Below, in pieces: positions 4,972-13,228 of a stretch of 18,982 nt of DNA (positions within the stretch are counted from its first letter, which is position 1; each line of letters starts with the position of its first letter). A program made the position numbers and the translations under genes. The notes under the pieces were generated by a model that ran no database searches, was not told the DNA's origin, and saw nothing but the letters and a program-made list of their open reading frames with translations. The stretch is from Scatosoma sp045632625 (GTDB taxonomy: Bacteria > Bacillota > Clostridia > Christensenellales > Borkfalkiaceae): the NCBI GenBank assembly GCA_045632625.1, contig JAZQWZ010000050.1, positions 1-18,982 of the forward strand, given 5' to 3'.

Positions 4972-7356
4972 TTAGGTTGTGGGGGTTAATGCACTCAATA
5001 CTGCACTTGTATATTTAAGTAATTGATCGATTGTTAAGTCACCGACGTAATCGGTGTCGCTAGCATCACCGTCTAATTGATCGGCAGGCACATCGTTAAT
5101 GGTTATAACTTTTTCGGTGTAGTAGGGAGCGGTTGTAGTAGGCACTTTGACTTTGGACATAATTTTTGTATTATTTAAATTGCCTAAATCGTCTATCATG
5201 CCGTCTTCTTGCAATTCACGTACGGATGCAAGGCGCACGTTTTTCATCATGTTGTCCATGATACCGCCCATGTCCATGAGCTTGATATTGCGGTCGATGA
5301 TAGGGGTGCCGTCGGTGTTTTTACCTGTTTGTAAGATGTATTTCCAAGAACCAGCAAGCGCCAAATCCTTTTGCGCAAACGAAACTTCGTTACCGTTTTT
5401 ATCGCAAAGCACAACGTCTGTTGCTATGGTGCCGTCTTTATTTACAATCGTTTCCACGTTGTCAATCACTTTCACGTGATAATTAATGGTAACTTCACCG
5501 CCTGTCGTTTTACCTCTGTAATAGAAGTCGTCGCCGAATACTTTATCGAACGTCAAGCTGTTGATTTCTTGCGGTAAATCGGTAATGGTGGAATGTTTTA
5601 CACTGTTTAAGATTTTGTTACCATCAGCAGTAGGGACTACGTCGCCGAGGGTTAATCTATCGTTGATTTTAGAAATGGTGGAGCCGTCTTTGAGCGTGCC
5701 GATAGTGTTTTCCTTATACAGCAAAGGTGCACCGTCAAGGGATACGAAATACGTTTGTGCCATTGCTTCGTGCTTGGTCGTTGTTTCGTCAACCGTTTCC
5801 GTCCATTTTACTTTAATTTCAGGCAAAGAAGCGTCGGCGCTAAGCGTATACGTAACGCCGTCTAACGTATAATCGGTTGTGCCGTTTGCTACCGCGCCTG
5901 CAATCAGTTCGCCGTATGCGTTAAACACTTTACCGTCAAGTACGGCTACGCGTTGTTGCATCGGCTTCACTTTGTTGCCGTCTGCCGTATCAATAAAATA
6001 GTGAACGTCCTTTTTGCCGTACAACATATACATGATAACGTTGCTGGTAGTATCTACAGGTAACACGGTGGAAAGCTTAATGCCGTCCATGATTTTTTGG
6101 TTGTCCTTTTTAAACATACCAAGCGTGCGTTCCTTGCCGTTTTCATCGTAGGCAATCGATTTCATGATTGCGTGTGATTTTTCGTCATTAGGGCCGTTTA
6201 CGCCGAGTACAGACGGGAGTGCGATTCTATCGATAACACCTGTTGCATTGCCCTCCAAATCGCCGTAAAGCGTCTTTTTGTATTTAATAGGTTCGCCTTC
6301 GGCGGTGAAAACCAAATATTTGCCGTCTACAAGCTTGACAAGCTGCGTGGATTCGTCTTCAAAAGTCAGCGTATACGTGCCGTCTTCGTTGAGCGTAGGG
6401 GTAGCTTTCACTTCGTTGTTTTCATCGTCGAAGAATTTCGTGTCGTCAAACGTATAGAACATTTGTTGCATGGTTACCGTGTTCGTTGCTTCGTCGTATA
6501 CGTAGCGGTGTTTGGGGCCGTAGGCGATTGCGCACATCATGGTATCGCTTTGTTTAACGTCCATAATCGAATCAAGCGGAGTGGTTCTAAGGCGCGTCAT
6601 CAAACCGTCGCCGAGCAATTCACCGATCGTGAGCTGCTTTTTGCCTTCCTTCATGACCTTTTCGCCTTTTTCGTTTACGTCGTAATCCACGCCTTTTTCG
6701 CCGTAAACCACGGAATCAATCAACTTGTTACCAGTAAACTTGTTGGCTTTGAGTAAGTCTCCTGCGGGGGCGTTTTTCAGTTCGTAAACCAAGTAATCGG
6801 TGAAATACGAAGTGTCCTCGCCTTTGACCGTATTCGGTTTTAAAAGCTTTTTCTGCATTACTTCTTCTGCGTTCAACGTAATGCCCAAGTTTGAGAAGAA
6901 ACTTATAAGTCCCGTTTTCCCTTTTACCACGTCCTCAATTTTCGGGGTGATGGCTTTCACGTCGTTGAGCGTGCCCGTACCGTCCGCTAACTTTTTGGCT
7001 ACGTCGATAGCGGATTTGGTGGCGTCAAGGAACATTTTATTTGCATATTCGTCCGTCAAATAGGTAGACAGAGGAACTTCAAAGCCGGAAACGGATTTTA
7101 CAAAATCCGCCGTTTGTTTGATTGTCTTTTTGGTTGCGAAATAGTAGGCGAGACCGCCTACGCCGCCAAGTCCGCCTGCAATACCGATGATAATCCCCAA
7201 AAACAGCGCGACAATTTTTCCAAGCCAACCGCCTCTTTTTTTGGGGCGTTCGCGCTTGGTGCGTTCGCGTTTGGTGGGTTCCTGCTTGGGGGCAGGGGTA
7301 TCGTCTTCTATTTCAATTTTTTCTTCAATATCCATATCTACGTCGTTTGTTGCCAT
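4972..7356 (-). CDS. Large membrane-anchored extracytoplasmic repeat protein, function unknown
   Basis: I do not recognise this 794-residue protein. It has an acidic start (6-19), a very basic cytoplasmic stretch (24-41, KRER repeats), and one glycine-rich transmembrane helix (about 45-73, GKIVALFLGIIIGIAGG first). The rest, about 720 residues, would be outside the cell with the N-terminus inside. The outer part contains degenerate repeats centred on a motif like RLTLGDVV...ILxSV...TITDL...LTFDKVFG: compare 241-280, 373-449, 559-613, 686-735 and 774-790. They are separated by strand-rich, threonine- and aspartate-rich inserts with short DGxY/DGKV turns (for example 325-350, 470-510, 620-660). 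No catalytic motif, LPXTG or signal-peptidase site is evident. It is a single-gene unit with its own promoter and terminator. A surface scaffold or adhesin-like role is possible but unproven. Confidence 0.75.
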   Translation of the reverse strand: MATNDVDMDIEEKIEIEDDTPAPKQEPTKRERTKRERPKKRGGWLGKIVALFLGIIIGIAGGLGGVGGLAYYFATKKTIKQTADFVKSVSGFEVPLSTYLTDEYANKMFLDATKSAIDVAKKLADGTGTLNDVKAITPKIEDVVKGKTGLISFFSNLGITLNAEEVMQKKLLKPNTVKGEDTSYFTDYLVYELKNAPAGDLLKANKFTGNKLIDSVVYGEKGVDYDVNEKGEKVMKEGKKQLTIGELLGDGLMTRLRTTPLDSIMDVKQSDTMMCAIAYGPKHRYVYDEATNTVTMQQMFYTFDDTKFFDDENNEVKATPTLNEDGTYTLTFEDESTQLVKLVDGKYLVFTAEGEPIKYKKTLYGDLEGNATGVIDRIALPSVLGVNGPNDEKSHAIMKSIAYDENGKERTLGMFKKDNQKIMDGIKLSTVLPVDTTSNVIMYMLYGKKDVHYFIDTADGNKVKPMQQRVAVLDGKVFNAYGELIAGAVANGTTDYTLDGVTYTLSADASLPEIKVKWTETVDETTTKHEAMAQTYFVSLDGAPLLYKENTIGTLKDGSTISKINDRLTLGDVVPTADGNKILNSVKHSTITDLPQEINSLTFDKVFGDDFYYRGKTTGGEVTINYHVKVIDNVETIVNKDGTIATDVVLCDKNGNEVSFAQKDLALAGSWKYILQTGKNTDGTPIIDRNIKLMDMGGIMDNMMKNVRLASVRELQEDGMIDDLGNLNNTKIMSKVKVPTTTAPYYTEKVITINDVPADQLDGDASDTDYVGDLTIDQLLKYTSAVLSALTPTT

Positions 7357-7400
7357 AGTTATGTACTCCTTTTTTAAGCATAGCTTACCATTATGACACC

Positions 7401-7429
7401 ATTATACAGCATAAATGCGAAAAAATCAA
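7401..7429 (-). promoter_or_regulatory. Promoter of the 794-residue protein gene
   Basis: On the minus strand TTGATT (7429-7424) and TATAAT (7406-7401) are separated by 17 bp. The leader carries AGGAG (7370-7366) nine bases before ATG 7356. Confidence 0.85.
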
Positions 7430-7439
7430 GTGCTTACGT

Positions 7440-7473
7440 AAAAAAAATGGCGGCGTTTATGAAAAAAGCCACC
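7440..7473 (-). terminator. Intrinsic terminator downstream of the phosphoribosyltransferase gene
   Basis: On the minus strand GGTGGC (7473-7468) pairs with GCCGCC (7454-7449), including one G-U pair, around a 13-base loop. A T8 run follows after one base (7447-7440). It lies 80 bp beyond the gene's stop and directly upstream of the next promoter, so it insulates the two units. Confidence 0.65.
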
Positions 7474-7553
7474 AAATTTTTTGTTAAAATTGCGTAATTT
7501 TTCCCATTAAGGGAAATTTTAGTCAATATATCGTTGTTTTGCTTGCGGAATAG

Positions 7554-8096
7554 TTAGTCTTTAAAAACAGGGATAGACGCCAAGAAAATAACGTCGTCTC
7601 TTTCCGCTGCTTTGTCTTCCGCCAAAACAAACGCCTTTTTATAAACGGTACCGCCTGCCTTTGCAACCAACGCTTCTAAGCCGTTGAGCGATGCGCCTGT
7701 AGAAACTACGTCGTCGATAATCCCTACCTTTTTGCCTTTGAGCAAATCGGCGTCGTGCTTGGACAAATAGAAGGTTTGTTCCGCACCCGTCGTGATAGAC
7801 GATTGAATTTTCAATTCAATGCCGTCTTGCATATATAATTTCTTCGATTTACGCGCTACTGCATAATAGCGTTGACCGATTTCACGCGCGATACAATGGC
7901 AGAGTTGTAAGCCTTTGGATTCCGCGGTAAGAAGTACGTCGCAATCGGCAACGAGCGGTGCAAGCTTCTTTGCGCAATGTTCCGTCATTACGCTGTCGCC
8001 GTGCAAATTGAAAAAGGCGATGGTAATACCGCCGGGTAATTGTAATAAAGGTAAATGTGCTTCAAAGCCTTGAATGTCAATCGTATGATATTTCAT
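7554..8096 (-). CDS. Adenine phosphoribosyltransferase-like enzyme
   Basis: This 180-residue cytoplasmic protein belongs to the type I phosphoribosyltransferases. The PRPP-binding loop VGIIDDVVSTGAS (124-136) has the two acidic residues followed by TGAS. DVLLTAESKGLQL (53-65) corresponds to the APRT/XPRT strand that contacts the pyrophosphate, and AVARKSKKLYM (79-89) to the region after it. Length and order fit enzymes that join adenine or a related purine to PRPP for salvage. The first 25 residues differ from what I recall of canonical Apt, so I leave the substrate open; a xanthine or pyrimidine-regulator role is possible. AGGAG (8110-8106) precedes the ATG by nine bases. It is monocistronic and divergent from recX. 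Confidence 0.8.
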   Translation of the reverse strand: MKYHTIDIQGFEAHLPLLQLPGGITIAFFNLHGDSVMTEHCAKKLAPLVADCDVLLTAESKGLQLCHCIAREIGQRYYAVARKSKKLYMQDGIELKIQSSITTGAEQTFYLSKHDADLLKGKKVGIIDDVVSTGASLNGLEALVAKAGGTVYKKAFVLAEDKAAERDDVIFLASIPVFKD

Positions 8097-8144
8097 AGGT
8101 AAAAACTCCTTTTTTGCGGCGTGTATTTTACCGCATACAGCAAC

Positions 8145-8173
8145 AGTGTAACATATTTTTTTACAAAAGTAAA
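8145..8173 (-). promoter_or_regulatory. Possible promoter of the phosphoribosyltransferase gene
   Basis: On the minus strand TTTACT (8173-8168) and TACACT (8150-8145) are 17 bp apart. Each box matches four of six consensus bases. The spacing and position are right but the match is weak. Confidence 0.4.
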
Positions 8174-8245
8174 TTCATTCGGCGCGGTGTTTGCATATTT
8201 CTTGATTATTTTTTTATGGGTAGCGGTTTTTATTGTAGACTGGGG

Positions 8246-8274
8246 TTGACAAATTTTTGCGTATGTAGTACAAT
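8246..8274 (+). promoter_or_regulatory. Promoter of the recX-birA-nnr operon
   Basis: TTGACA (8246-8251) and TACAAT (8269-8274) are 17 bp apart, giving a start near 8281 and a leader of about 34 bases. No LexA-type box is obvious around it. Confidence 0.85.
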
Positions 8275-8314
8275 GAAAGAGAAAAAGTGTAAATTGCTTT
8301 AAAGGGGGAGTACC

Positions 8315-8938
8315 GTGAACGAAATTACGTCCATTACGCCGCAGGTGAAAGACAAACGTCGATGCAATATCTATATTGACGGCCGTTTTTGTTGCGGCTT
8401 GACCTTGGAAGCAACGGTAAAAAATCGTTTAAAAGCGGGTATGGTGGTTTCGCCTGAACGGCTTTCGGAAATACAACTGGAAAGCGAAAAGAATACCGCT
8501 ATGGATAAGGCGCTGTATTTTATTTCCGCTACGCGGAAAACGCAGGAGCAGGTGCGTAAGCATTTGCGTGAAAAGGGCTATTTACCTGCCGTTATCGAGT
8601 ATGTGTTGGAAAAACTAAACGGCTACGATTTTTTGAACGACGCGCAGTACGCCAAAGACTACGTGGGGCAAACGGCAAGTAAAAAGGGCGCAAGGCTTAT
8701 CAAAATGCAATTAAAAGCCAAAGGGCTTGAAGAAGAGGATATCGACGGCGCGATGGCTACGATAGAAACGGGAACGCAGGAAGACGCCGCGAAAAGCATC
8801 TTGCAAAAATATATGCGCAACAAAACGGCAGATAGGGAAAGCCTGGCAAAGGCATTTAAATATCTGCTGTCAAAGGGCTTTGAATACGAGATAGCGCGAA
8901 GCGCGCTTACCGCGTTTGGCGAGCTGGACGATGAGTAA
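8315..8938 (+). CDS. recX: Regulatory protein RecX
   Basis: This 207-residue protein modulates RecA filaments during homologous recombination. RecX repeats are visible as three-helix units: ALYFISATRKTQEQVRKHLR (66-85), then YDFLNDAQYAKDYV (103-116) and KKGARLIKMQLKAKGLEEEDI (122-142), and a final unit ending with SKGFEYEIARSAL (185-197). The N-terminal strand-rich part (1-50, YIDGRFCCGLTLE) matches the longer Firmicute form. The start is GTG at 8315 with GGGGGAG four bases upstream; no in-frame ATG competes nearby. It is first in an operon with birA (20 bp downstream) and nnr. recA is not in the window. Confidence 0.9.
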   Translation: MNEITSITPQVKDKRRCNIYIDGRFCCGLTLEATVKNRLKAGMVVSPERLSEIQLESEKNTAMDKALYFISATRKTQEQVRKHLREKGYLPAVIEYVLEKLNGYDFLNDAQYAKDYVGQTASKKGARLIKMQLKAKGLEEEDIDGAMATIETGTQEDAAKSILQKYMRNKTADRESLAKAFKYLLSKGFEYEIARSALTAFGELDDE

Positions 8939-8958
8939 ACAAAGGGGGCAGGTATGCA

Positions 8959-9672
8959 ATGAATGAACAAAACGTAGAGTATATTCGCGAACATTTCACG
9001 CAAATTGCGTCCACGAACGAATACGTAAAAACGCGCCGTAACGATAAGCAAAACCTGCTTGTTAGCGCGGATGAGCAAACGGGCGGGAAAGGCACGAAGG
9101 GCAGAAGCTTTTCTTCGCAAAAGGGCGGTGTGTATTTGAGTATGCTCACCTTTTATCAGGACTTTCCTGCGGCGCGCGCGTTTGAGATTATGAAAAGTAC
9201 AGCTACGGCGGTGTGTGAAACGCTGGTATTTTTCGGTTTAACACCGAAAATCAAATGGCCCAACGATGTGTTTGTGAACGGAAAAAAGATTTGCGGTATT
9301 TTAATTGAAAACAGTCTGTCGGGAAAAAACGTCGCCTCGTCTGTGGTCGGCGTTGGGTTAAACGTCAACAACGCTTTACCAAAAGATTTGCAGGAAATTG
9401 CAACAACTATGCAGTTGGAAAGCGAAAAGCAGTTTTCCGTAGGCGAAGTTCGCGAAACACTTATGCATTTCTTGCAAGCCGACCGTATCGGGGAACGCTA
9501 TGAACAGTATTTAGGCTGGCTGGGAGAAAAAGCGGAGCTATCGGTAGGGGAAGAACAATTTTCCGTTACGTTGCAATCAGTGGACGACGAAGGCGGGCTT
9601 TGGGTGGAAATGCAAGGCGAACACCGTCGTTTTATGGCGGCTGAAGTGTCTATACGCGTGGATAAAAAATAA
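8959..9672 (+). CDS. birA: Biotin-[acetyl-CoA-carboxylase] ligase without DNA-binding domain
   Basis: The 237-residue enzyme makes biotinyl-5'-AMP from biotin and ATP and transfers biotin to a lysine of the carboxyl carrier protein. Key motifs are STN (18-20), the adenylate-binding loop GKGTKGRSF (43-51), KWPNDVFVNGKKICGILIE (99-117) with the catalytic lysine region, and GVGLNVN (131-137). An SH3-like C-terminal domain follows (about 190-235). The protein starts directly at the catalytic domain, so it lacks the N-terminal helix-turn-helix of bifunctional BirA and should be a pure ligase. The GGGGGCAGGT stretch upstream supports ATG 8959. nnr begins 13 bp after the stop. Confidence 0.93.
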   Translation: MNEQNVEYIREHFTQIASTNEYVKTRRNDKQNLLVSADEQTGGKGTKGRSFSSQKGGVYLSMLTFYQDFPAARAFEIMKSTATAVCETLVFFGLTPKIKWPNDVFVNGKKICGILIENSLSGKNVASSVVGVGLNVNNALPKDLQEIATTMQLESEKQFSVGEVRETLMHFLQADRIGERYEQYLGWLGEKAELSVGEEQFSVTLQSVDDEGGLWVEMQGEHRRFMAAEVSIRVDKK

Positions 9673-9685
9673 CGGGGTTTTTGTT

Positions 9686-11209
9686 ATGCGGGTAATTTTA
9701 ACAAGCGAAGAAATGCGTGAGGCGGACGCGTATACGATACAAACGCTGGGCGTGCCGTCCTTAACGTTGATGGAAAACGCTGGACGCGCACTTGCGGAAG
9801 TGGCGAAAGTCTTGTCGAAGGGTGGCGATATTTTATGTCTTTGCGGCGCGGGGAATAACGGCGGCGATGGCTACGCTTGCGCACGTTTTTTAAAGGAAGA
9901 CGGGTTTCATGTGCAATGCTTAGCGGTGGAACAGCCGCGTTCTAACGATTGTAAAGCAACCGCTCAAGCTTGGCAACAAGCAGGCGGGATGACATATTTG
10001 AAGTTTCCCGCTTCGCATAAATGGGCGCTGATTGTCGATTGTATTTTCGGTACGGGTTTTCACGGCGCGTTTTCCGATTACGCTTTGGTGGAAGCGATAA
10101 AAAACAGCGGAGCGAAAGTGCTTGCTTGCGATATTCCGTCGGGGGTAAACGGCGATAACGGTAAGGTGGAAGATTGCGCTGTGTTGGCGGACGTAACGCT
10201 GTGCTTGGGCGAATATAAAACGGGTGTGTATTTGCAGGACGGTATCGATTATGCAGGGCAAGTGCTTTGCGCGGATATCGGGATAAAATTACCCAAAGAG
10301 AACGGCGAATACGCGCAAATGCTGACGCAAGCGGATGTTAGAAATTTGTTGCCCAGCCGTAAACGTAATACGCATAAGGGAAGCTATGGAAAAGCGGCGA
10401 TTGTTGCAGGCAGCTTGGCGTATTCAGGGGCGGCGCATTTGTCGCATACGGCGCTGTTTGCAACGGCGGCGTGTTTGCGTACAGGCGTGGGTTATACAAC
10501 GCTGTACGTACCTAAAAATTTACTTTCCGCGTGTATGCTGAAAACACCGGAAGCGTTGCTGAAAAGTATCAACGACGGGGACAGGTATGCGTTCAACGAA
10601 GAAAAGTTGCAGGAATTGACGGCATATAGCGCCGTTGCGTTCGGCATGGGTATGGGGCAAAGCGAGGACGTGCAAAAGGGCGCGGCTTGGCTAATTGCAA
10701 ATTATCAAGGCAAGCTTATTTTAGACGCGGACGCGATTAACGCTCTGGCGCTTTTGCCGAAAGAACGACTGCAGGCGTTATTTGCGCAAAAAAAATGCGA
10801 CGTTTTGCTAACGCCGCACGTGAAGGAATTTTCCCGTTTATCGGGTTTGTCGGTTGCGGAAATTTTACAAAACGGCGCGCGTGCCGCACAGTCGTTTGCA
10901 AAGCAAAACAAAGCGACGGTGCTGTTGAAAAACGCAGTTACCTGCATTGCCCATAAAAACGCAGTGTATGTACAAACGTGCGGTTGCTCAGGGCAAGCAA
11001 AGGGCGGTAGCGGCGACGTGCTTGCAGGGGTAATTACAGGGCTTGCGGCAAGCGGTTTATCCTGCGTAGAGGCGGCGTGCGTAGGCTCGTATTTATGCGG
11101 CGAGGCAGCGGAAAAGGCGGCGGAAAAATTAAGCGAATATGCGATGCTCCCCAGCGATATCATCGCACACCTGGGTGCGGCGTTTTTGTCTGTATTAGGT
11201 CAAGAATAA
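9686..11209 (+). CDS. nnr: Bifunctional NAD(P)H-hydrate epimerase / ADP-dependent dehydratase
   Basis: This 507-residue protein repairs NADH and NADPH damaged by hydration. The N-terminal epimerase (1-215) has the Rossmann-type motif CGAGNNGGDG (53-62), VDCIFGTG (117-124) and DIPSGVNG (149-156) and interconverts R- and S-hydrates. The C-terminal ribokinase-like dehydratase (220-505) has HKGSYGK (230-236), LDADAINAL (346-354), TPH (376-378) and the nucleotide loop GGSGDVLAG (440-448); it restores the S-hydrate using ADP. Length and domain order are those of the usual bacterial fusion. It is the third gene after recX and birA, with only a weak GGGG site nine bases upstream. Its last 10 bp overlap the 3' end of the convergent membrane-protein gene, and no terminator separates them. 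Confidence 0.95.
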   Translation: MRVILTSEEMREADAYTIQTLGVPSLTLMENAGRALAEVAKVLSKGGDILCLCGAGNNGGDGYACARFLKEDGFHVQCLAVEQPRSNDCKATAQAWQQAGGMTYLKFPASHKWALIVDCIFGTGFHGAFSDYALVEAIKNSGAKVLACDIPSGVNGDNGKVEDCAVLADVTLCLGEYKTGVYLQDGIDYAGQVLCADIGIKLPKENGEYAQMLTQADVRNLLPSRKRNTHKGSYGKAAIVAGSLAYSGAAHLSHTALFATAACLRTGVGYTTLYVPKNLLSACMLKTPEALLKSINDGDRYAFNEEKLQELTAYSAVAFGMGMGQSEDVQKGAAWLIANYQGKLILDADAINALALLPKERLQALFAQKKCDVLLTPHVKEFSRLSGLSVAEILQNGARAAQSFAKQNKATVLLKNAVTCIAHKNAVYVQTCGCSGQAKGGSGDVLAGVITGLAASGLSCVEAACVGSYLCGEAAEKAAEKLSEYAMLPSDIIAHLGAAFLSVLGQE

Positions 11210-11976
11210 CCGAAAACGCGTATAAAAATTGCGGTGATAAGCAATAGAAAAGCGAAGATAAAATAATAGAGCGAAAAGGGAGTAAAAAAGGAAAGCATAA
11301 GCACAAACAGCGCGCTGATAACAAATCGGCGCGCGTTATTTTTTGCAAAGCAAATACGCAAGCGGCGTTTGCGTTTGTCGGTAGTAATTTCTTCGCCTAA
11401 GTAGGTCTGTGGCAAAGCGTTGTATTTTTTTAAAAACGCATACGCCCATTCGCCTGTGTTCGGCGTGATGCCTAAGCGATGGCAAAGCGCAAATGCTTGC
11501 TCTTCCATTTGCAGGCAAACAAGCACTTTGTTTTTAGCGGTGGAAAAACGGTAAATTTTAGCCACTTCTTCTGCGGTAACGGGCGAAAATTGCAAATAGA
11601 AAAAATAGTAATCCGTTGGCGTTTCCATGCGGGTTTTTCCATATTTTTGGGCGGTTTGCGTTTGAGGATTTTGTAAAAATACTTCGTAAAACATATCGCG
11701 CGCCTTTTCAGGGGGGAGCAGGCAAAGATGCAGATGTAATTTTTCTTTCAAAGCAAGCTCCGAGCGCTTTAAAAGGGTGGTTTTGCGTTTGCTTTGCCAA
11801 AGCGCGCCAAGCGCGCAACTGCAAAGTGTGCCGCATACGCCGCTTAAAAGGATCGCGATGGTAAGTGATACGCCCACGTAACGAAAAATGCATAAAGTTA
11901 ATAAAAATGTAACAAAAAAACTAAAAATTAAGTCGGAAATAAAAGCAGATTTATTCATATGCAGTATTTTTGCCAT
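11200..11976 (-). CDS. Four-helix membrane protein with cytoplasmic domain, function unknown
   Basis: I do not recognise this 258-residue protein. Two hydrophobic helices come first (about 12-31 and 36-60), then a polar domain of about 150 residues (62-215), then two more helices (about 217-233 and 236-254). By the positive-inside rule (KRKTTLLKR at 63-71, KRKRRLR at 201-207) the polar domain is cytoplasmic. Its recognisable stretches are FYLQFSPVTAEEVAKIYRF (126-144), LGITPNTGEWAYAFLKKYN (168-186) and the cysteines in LHLCLL and ALCHRL. No nucleotide-binding or protease motif is evident. The start at 11976 has no Shine-Dalgarno sequence, and neither does the alternative Met at 11958. It is divergent from nadD-yqeK and overlaps nnr at the 3' end. 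Confidence 0.75.
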   Translation of the reverse strand: MAKILHMNKSAFISDLIFSFFVTFLLTLCIFRYVGVSLTIAILLSGVCGTLCSCALGALWQSKRKTTLLKRSELALKEKLHLHLCLLPPEKARDMFYEVFLQNPQTQTAQKYGKTRMETPTDYYFFYLQFSPVTAEEVAKIYRFSTAKNKVLVCLQMEEQAFALCHRLGITPNTGEWAYAFLKKYNALPQTYLGEEITTDKRKRRLRICFAKNNARRFVISALFVLMLSFFTPFSLYYFIFAFLLLITAIFIRVFGYS

Positions 11977-11994
11977 TTTTTACGTATTTTACAC

Positions 11995-12023
11995 TTGAAA
12001 AAAATCAAAATATATAGTATAAT
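11995..12023 (+). promoter_or_regulatory. Promoter of the nadD-yqeK/rsfS operon
   Basis: TTGAAA (11995-12000) and TATAAT (12018-12023) are 17 bp apart, giving a start near 12030 and a short leader with AGGCGG (12031-12036) before ATG 12044. Confidence 0.88.
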
Positions 12024-12043
12024 GTACGAAAGGCGGTAAAAAT

Positions 12044-13228
12044 ATGAAAATTGGGATTTTCGGTGGGTCGTTTGACCCCGTGCATATCGAGCATATTCAT
12101 TTGGCGCAAGCGGCTGTTGCTGAGCTTGGGCTGGATACGCTGTGGATTATGCCCGCCTACGCACCGCCGCATAAACCGTACAAAGTACTAACTGCGGACG
12201 AGCACCGTTTGCAAATGTGCCGTTTGGCGTTTGCGGACGTGCCTAACGTGAAGGTTTGCGATTATGAAATGCAACAAAAGGGGACGAGCTACACCTATTT
12301 AACTTGTGAGCATTTCAAAAAGCTGTATCCCGCGGCACAGCTGTACTGGCTGGTAGGTACGGATATGCTTCGTGATTTTCCCACTTGGAAATACCCCGAA
12401 AAGATACTCTCCGCCGTTACGCTTGCCGTTTGTGCGCGCGACGAACAAGGCGACTGGCTAAAACGAGAACAGCAGGCGTTTATTAAGCGGTTTGGACAGC
12501 CGTTTGAGGTGCTGACCTATCAAGGTGCGGACGTATCGTCTACAAAAATCCGCGTGCTTGCCGCCGCGCAGGAAAACGTGGCGCATTTGGTAGGGAACGC
12601 GGTGCAAGCGTATATTCAAGACAACGGCTTGTACAAAATAGAAAACGCGAAGCAGGCGCTTGCGCTTGAAAAACCGCAAAGAAAAGCACACAGCTTACGA
12701 GTTGCGGAAGTTGCGGCGAAAAAGGCGGCGCAGCTGCGTATGAACGAGCAAAAGGCGATTGCCGCCGCGCTCTTTCACGACTGCGGAAAAAACGTGGAAA
12801 CGGACAACGCGTTGTTGCAGGGCTTTATTCTGCCAAGCGAATTTGGCGAAGTGCCTGCGCAAGTGGTGCATCAATTTACGGGCGCATATTTGGCGCAAAC
12901 GCAGTTTGGCATAACAGACGAAGATATTTTAAACGCCGTGCGCTATCATACGAGCGGTCGCCCGAATATGTCGGCGCTGGAAAAGCTGATTTTTCTTGCG
13001 GATATGGTGGAAGAGGAACGTAGTTACGACGTAGTGGAAGATATCCGCTCGGCATTTTGGTCGGCGCAAGGCGATAAGGAAAATGCCTTGGATGCGTGCT
13101 TATTGCTTGCTTTGGAGCAAACGTCGGTATTTTTGCGGCGTATAGGTCAAACGGTGTATCCGTTGACTTTGGATGCTTTACAATTTTATAAACAACACAC
13201 GAAAAAGGAGAAAATAGACAATGAGTGA
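12044..13228 (+). CDS. nadD-yqeK: Fused nicotinate-nucleotide adenylyltransferase and YqeK HD-domain hydrolase
   Basis: Two enzymes that are usually separate neighbouring genes are joined in 394 residues. Residues 1-198 are NadD, which makes deamido-NAD from nicotinate mononucleotide and ATP: GGSFDPVHIEH (7-17), PPHKP (41-45), LVGTDMLRDFPTWKYPE (103-119) and SSTKIR (165-170). Residues 205-385 are a YqeK-type HD phosphohydrolase, which splits Ap4A-like dinucleotides symmetrically: H215 in AHSLRV, FHDCGK (244-249) with the HD pair, H276, the HTSGRPNMS stretch (302-310) and LADMVEEERSYD (318-329). All expected metal ligands are present in both halves, so both activities are likely. The junction (198-207) is short. 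rsfS overlaps the last 8 bp, keeping the common Firmicute order nadD-yqeK-rsfS. Confidence 0.93.
   Translation: MKIGIFGGSFDPVHIEHIHLAQAAVAELGLDTLWIMPAYAPPHKPYKVLTADEHRLQMCRLAFADVPNVKVCDYEMQQKGTSYTYLTCEHFKKLYPAAQLYWLVGTDMLRDFPTWKYPEKILSAVTLAVCARDEQGDWLKREQQAFIKRFGQPFEVLTYQGADVSSTKIRVLAAAQENVAHLVGNAVQAYIQDNGLYKIENAKQALALEKPQRKAHSLRVAEVAAKKAAQLRMNEQKAIAAALFHDCGKNVETDNALLQGFILPSEFGEVPAQVVHQFTGAYLAQTQFGITDEDILNAVRYHTSGRPNMSALEKLIFLADMVEEERSYDVVEDIRSAFWSAQGDKENALDACLLLALEQTSVFLRRIGQTVYPLTLDALQFYKQHTKKEKIDNE

Noticed and set aside
7490..7525. A CCC/GGG hairpin after the phosphoribosyltransferase gene as its terminator
   Set aside because: The stem is short with mismatches and lacks a T-run on the minus strand. 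The hairpin at 7440-7473 with a T8 tail is far better.
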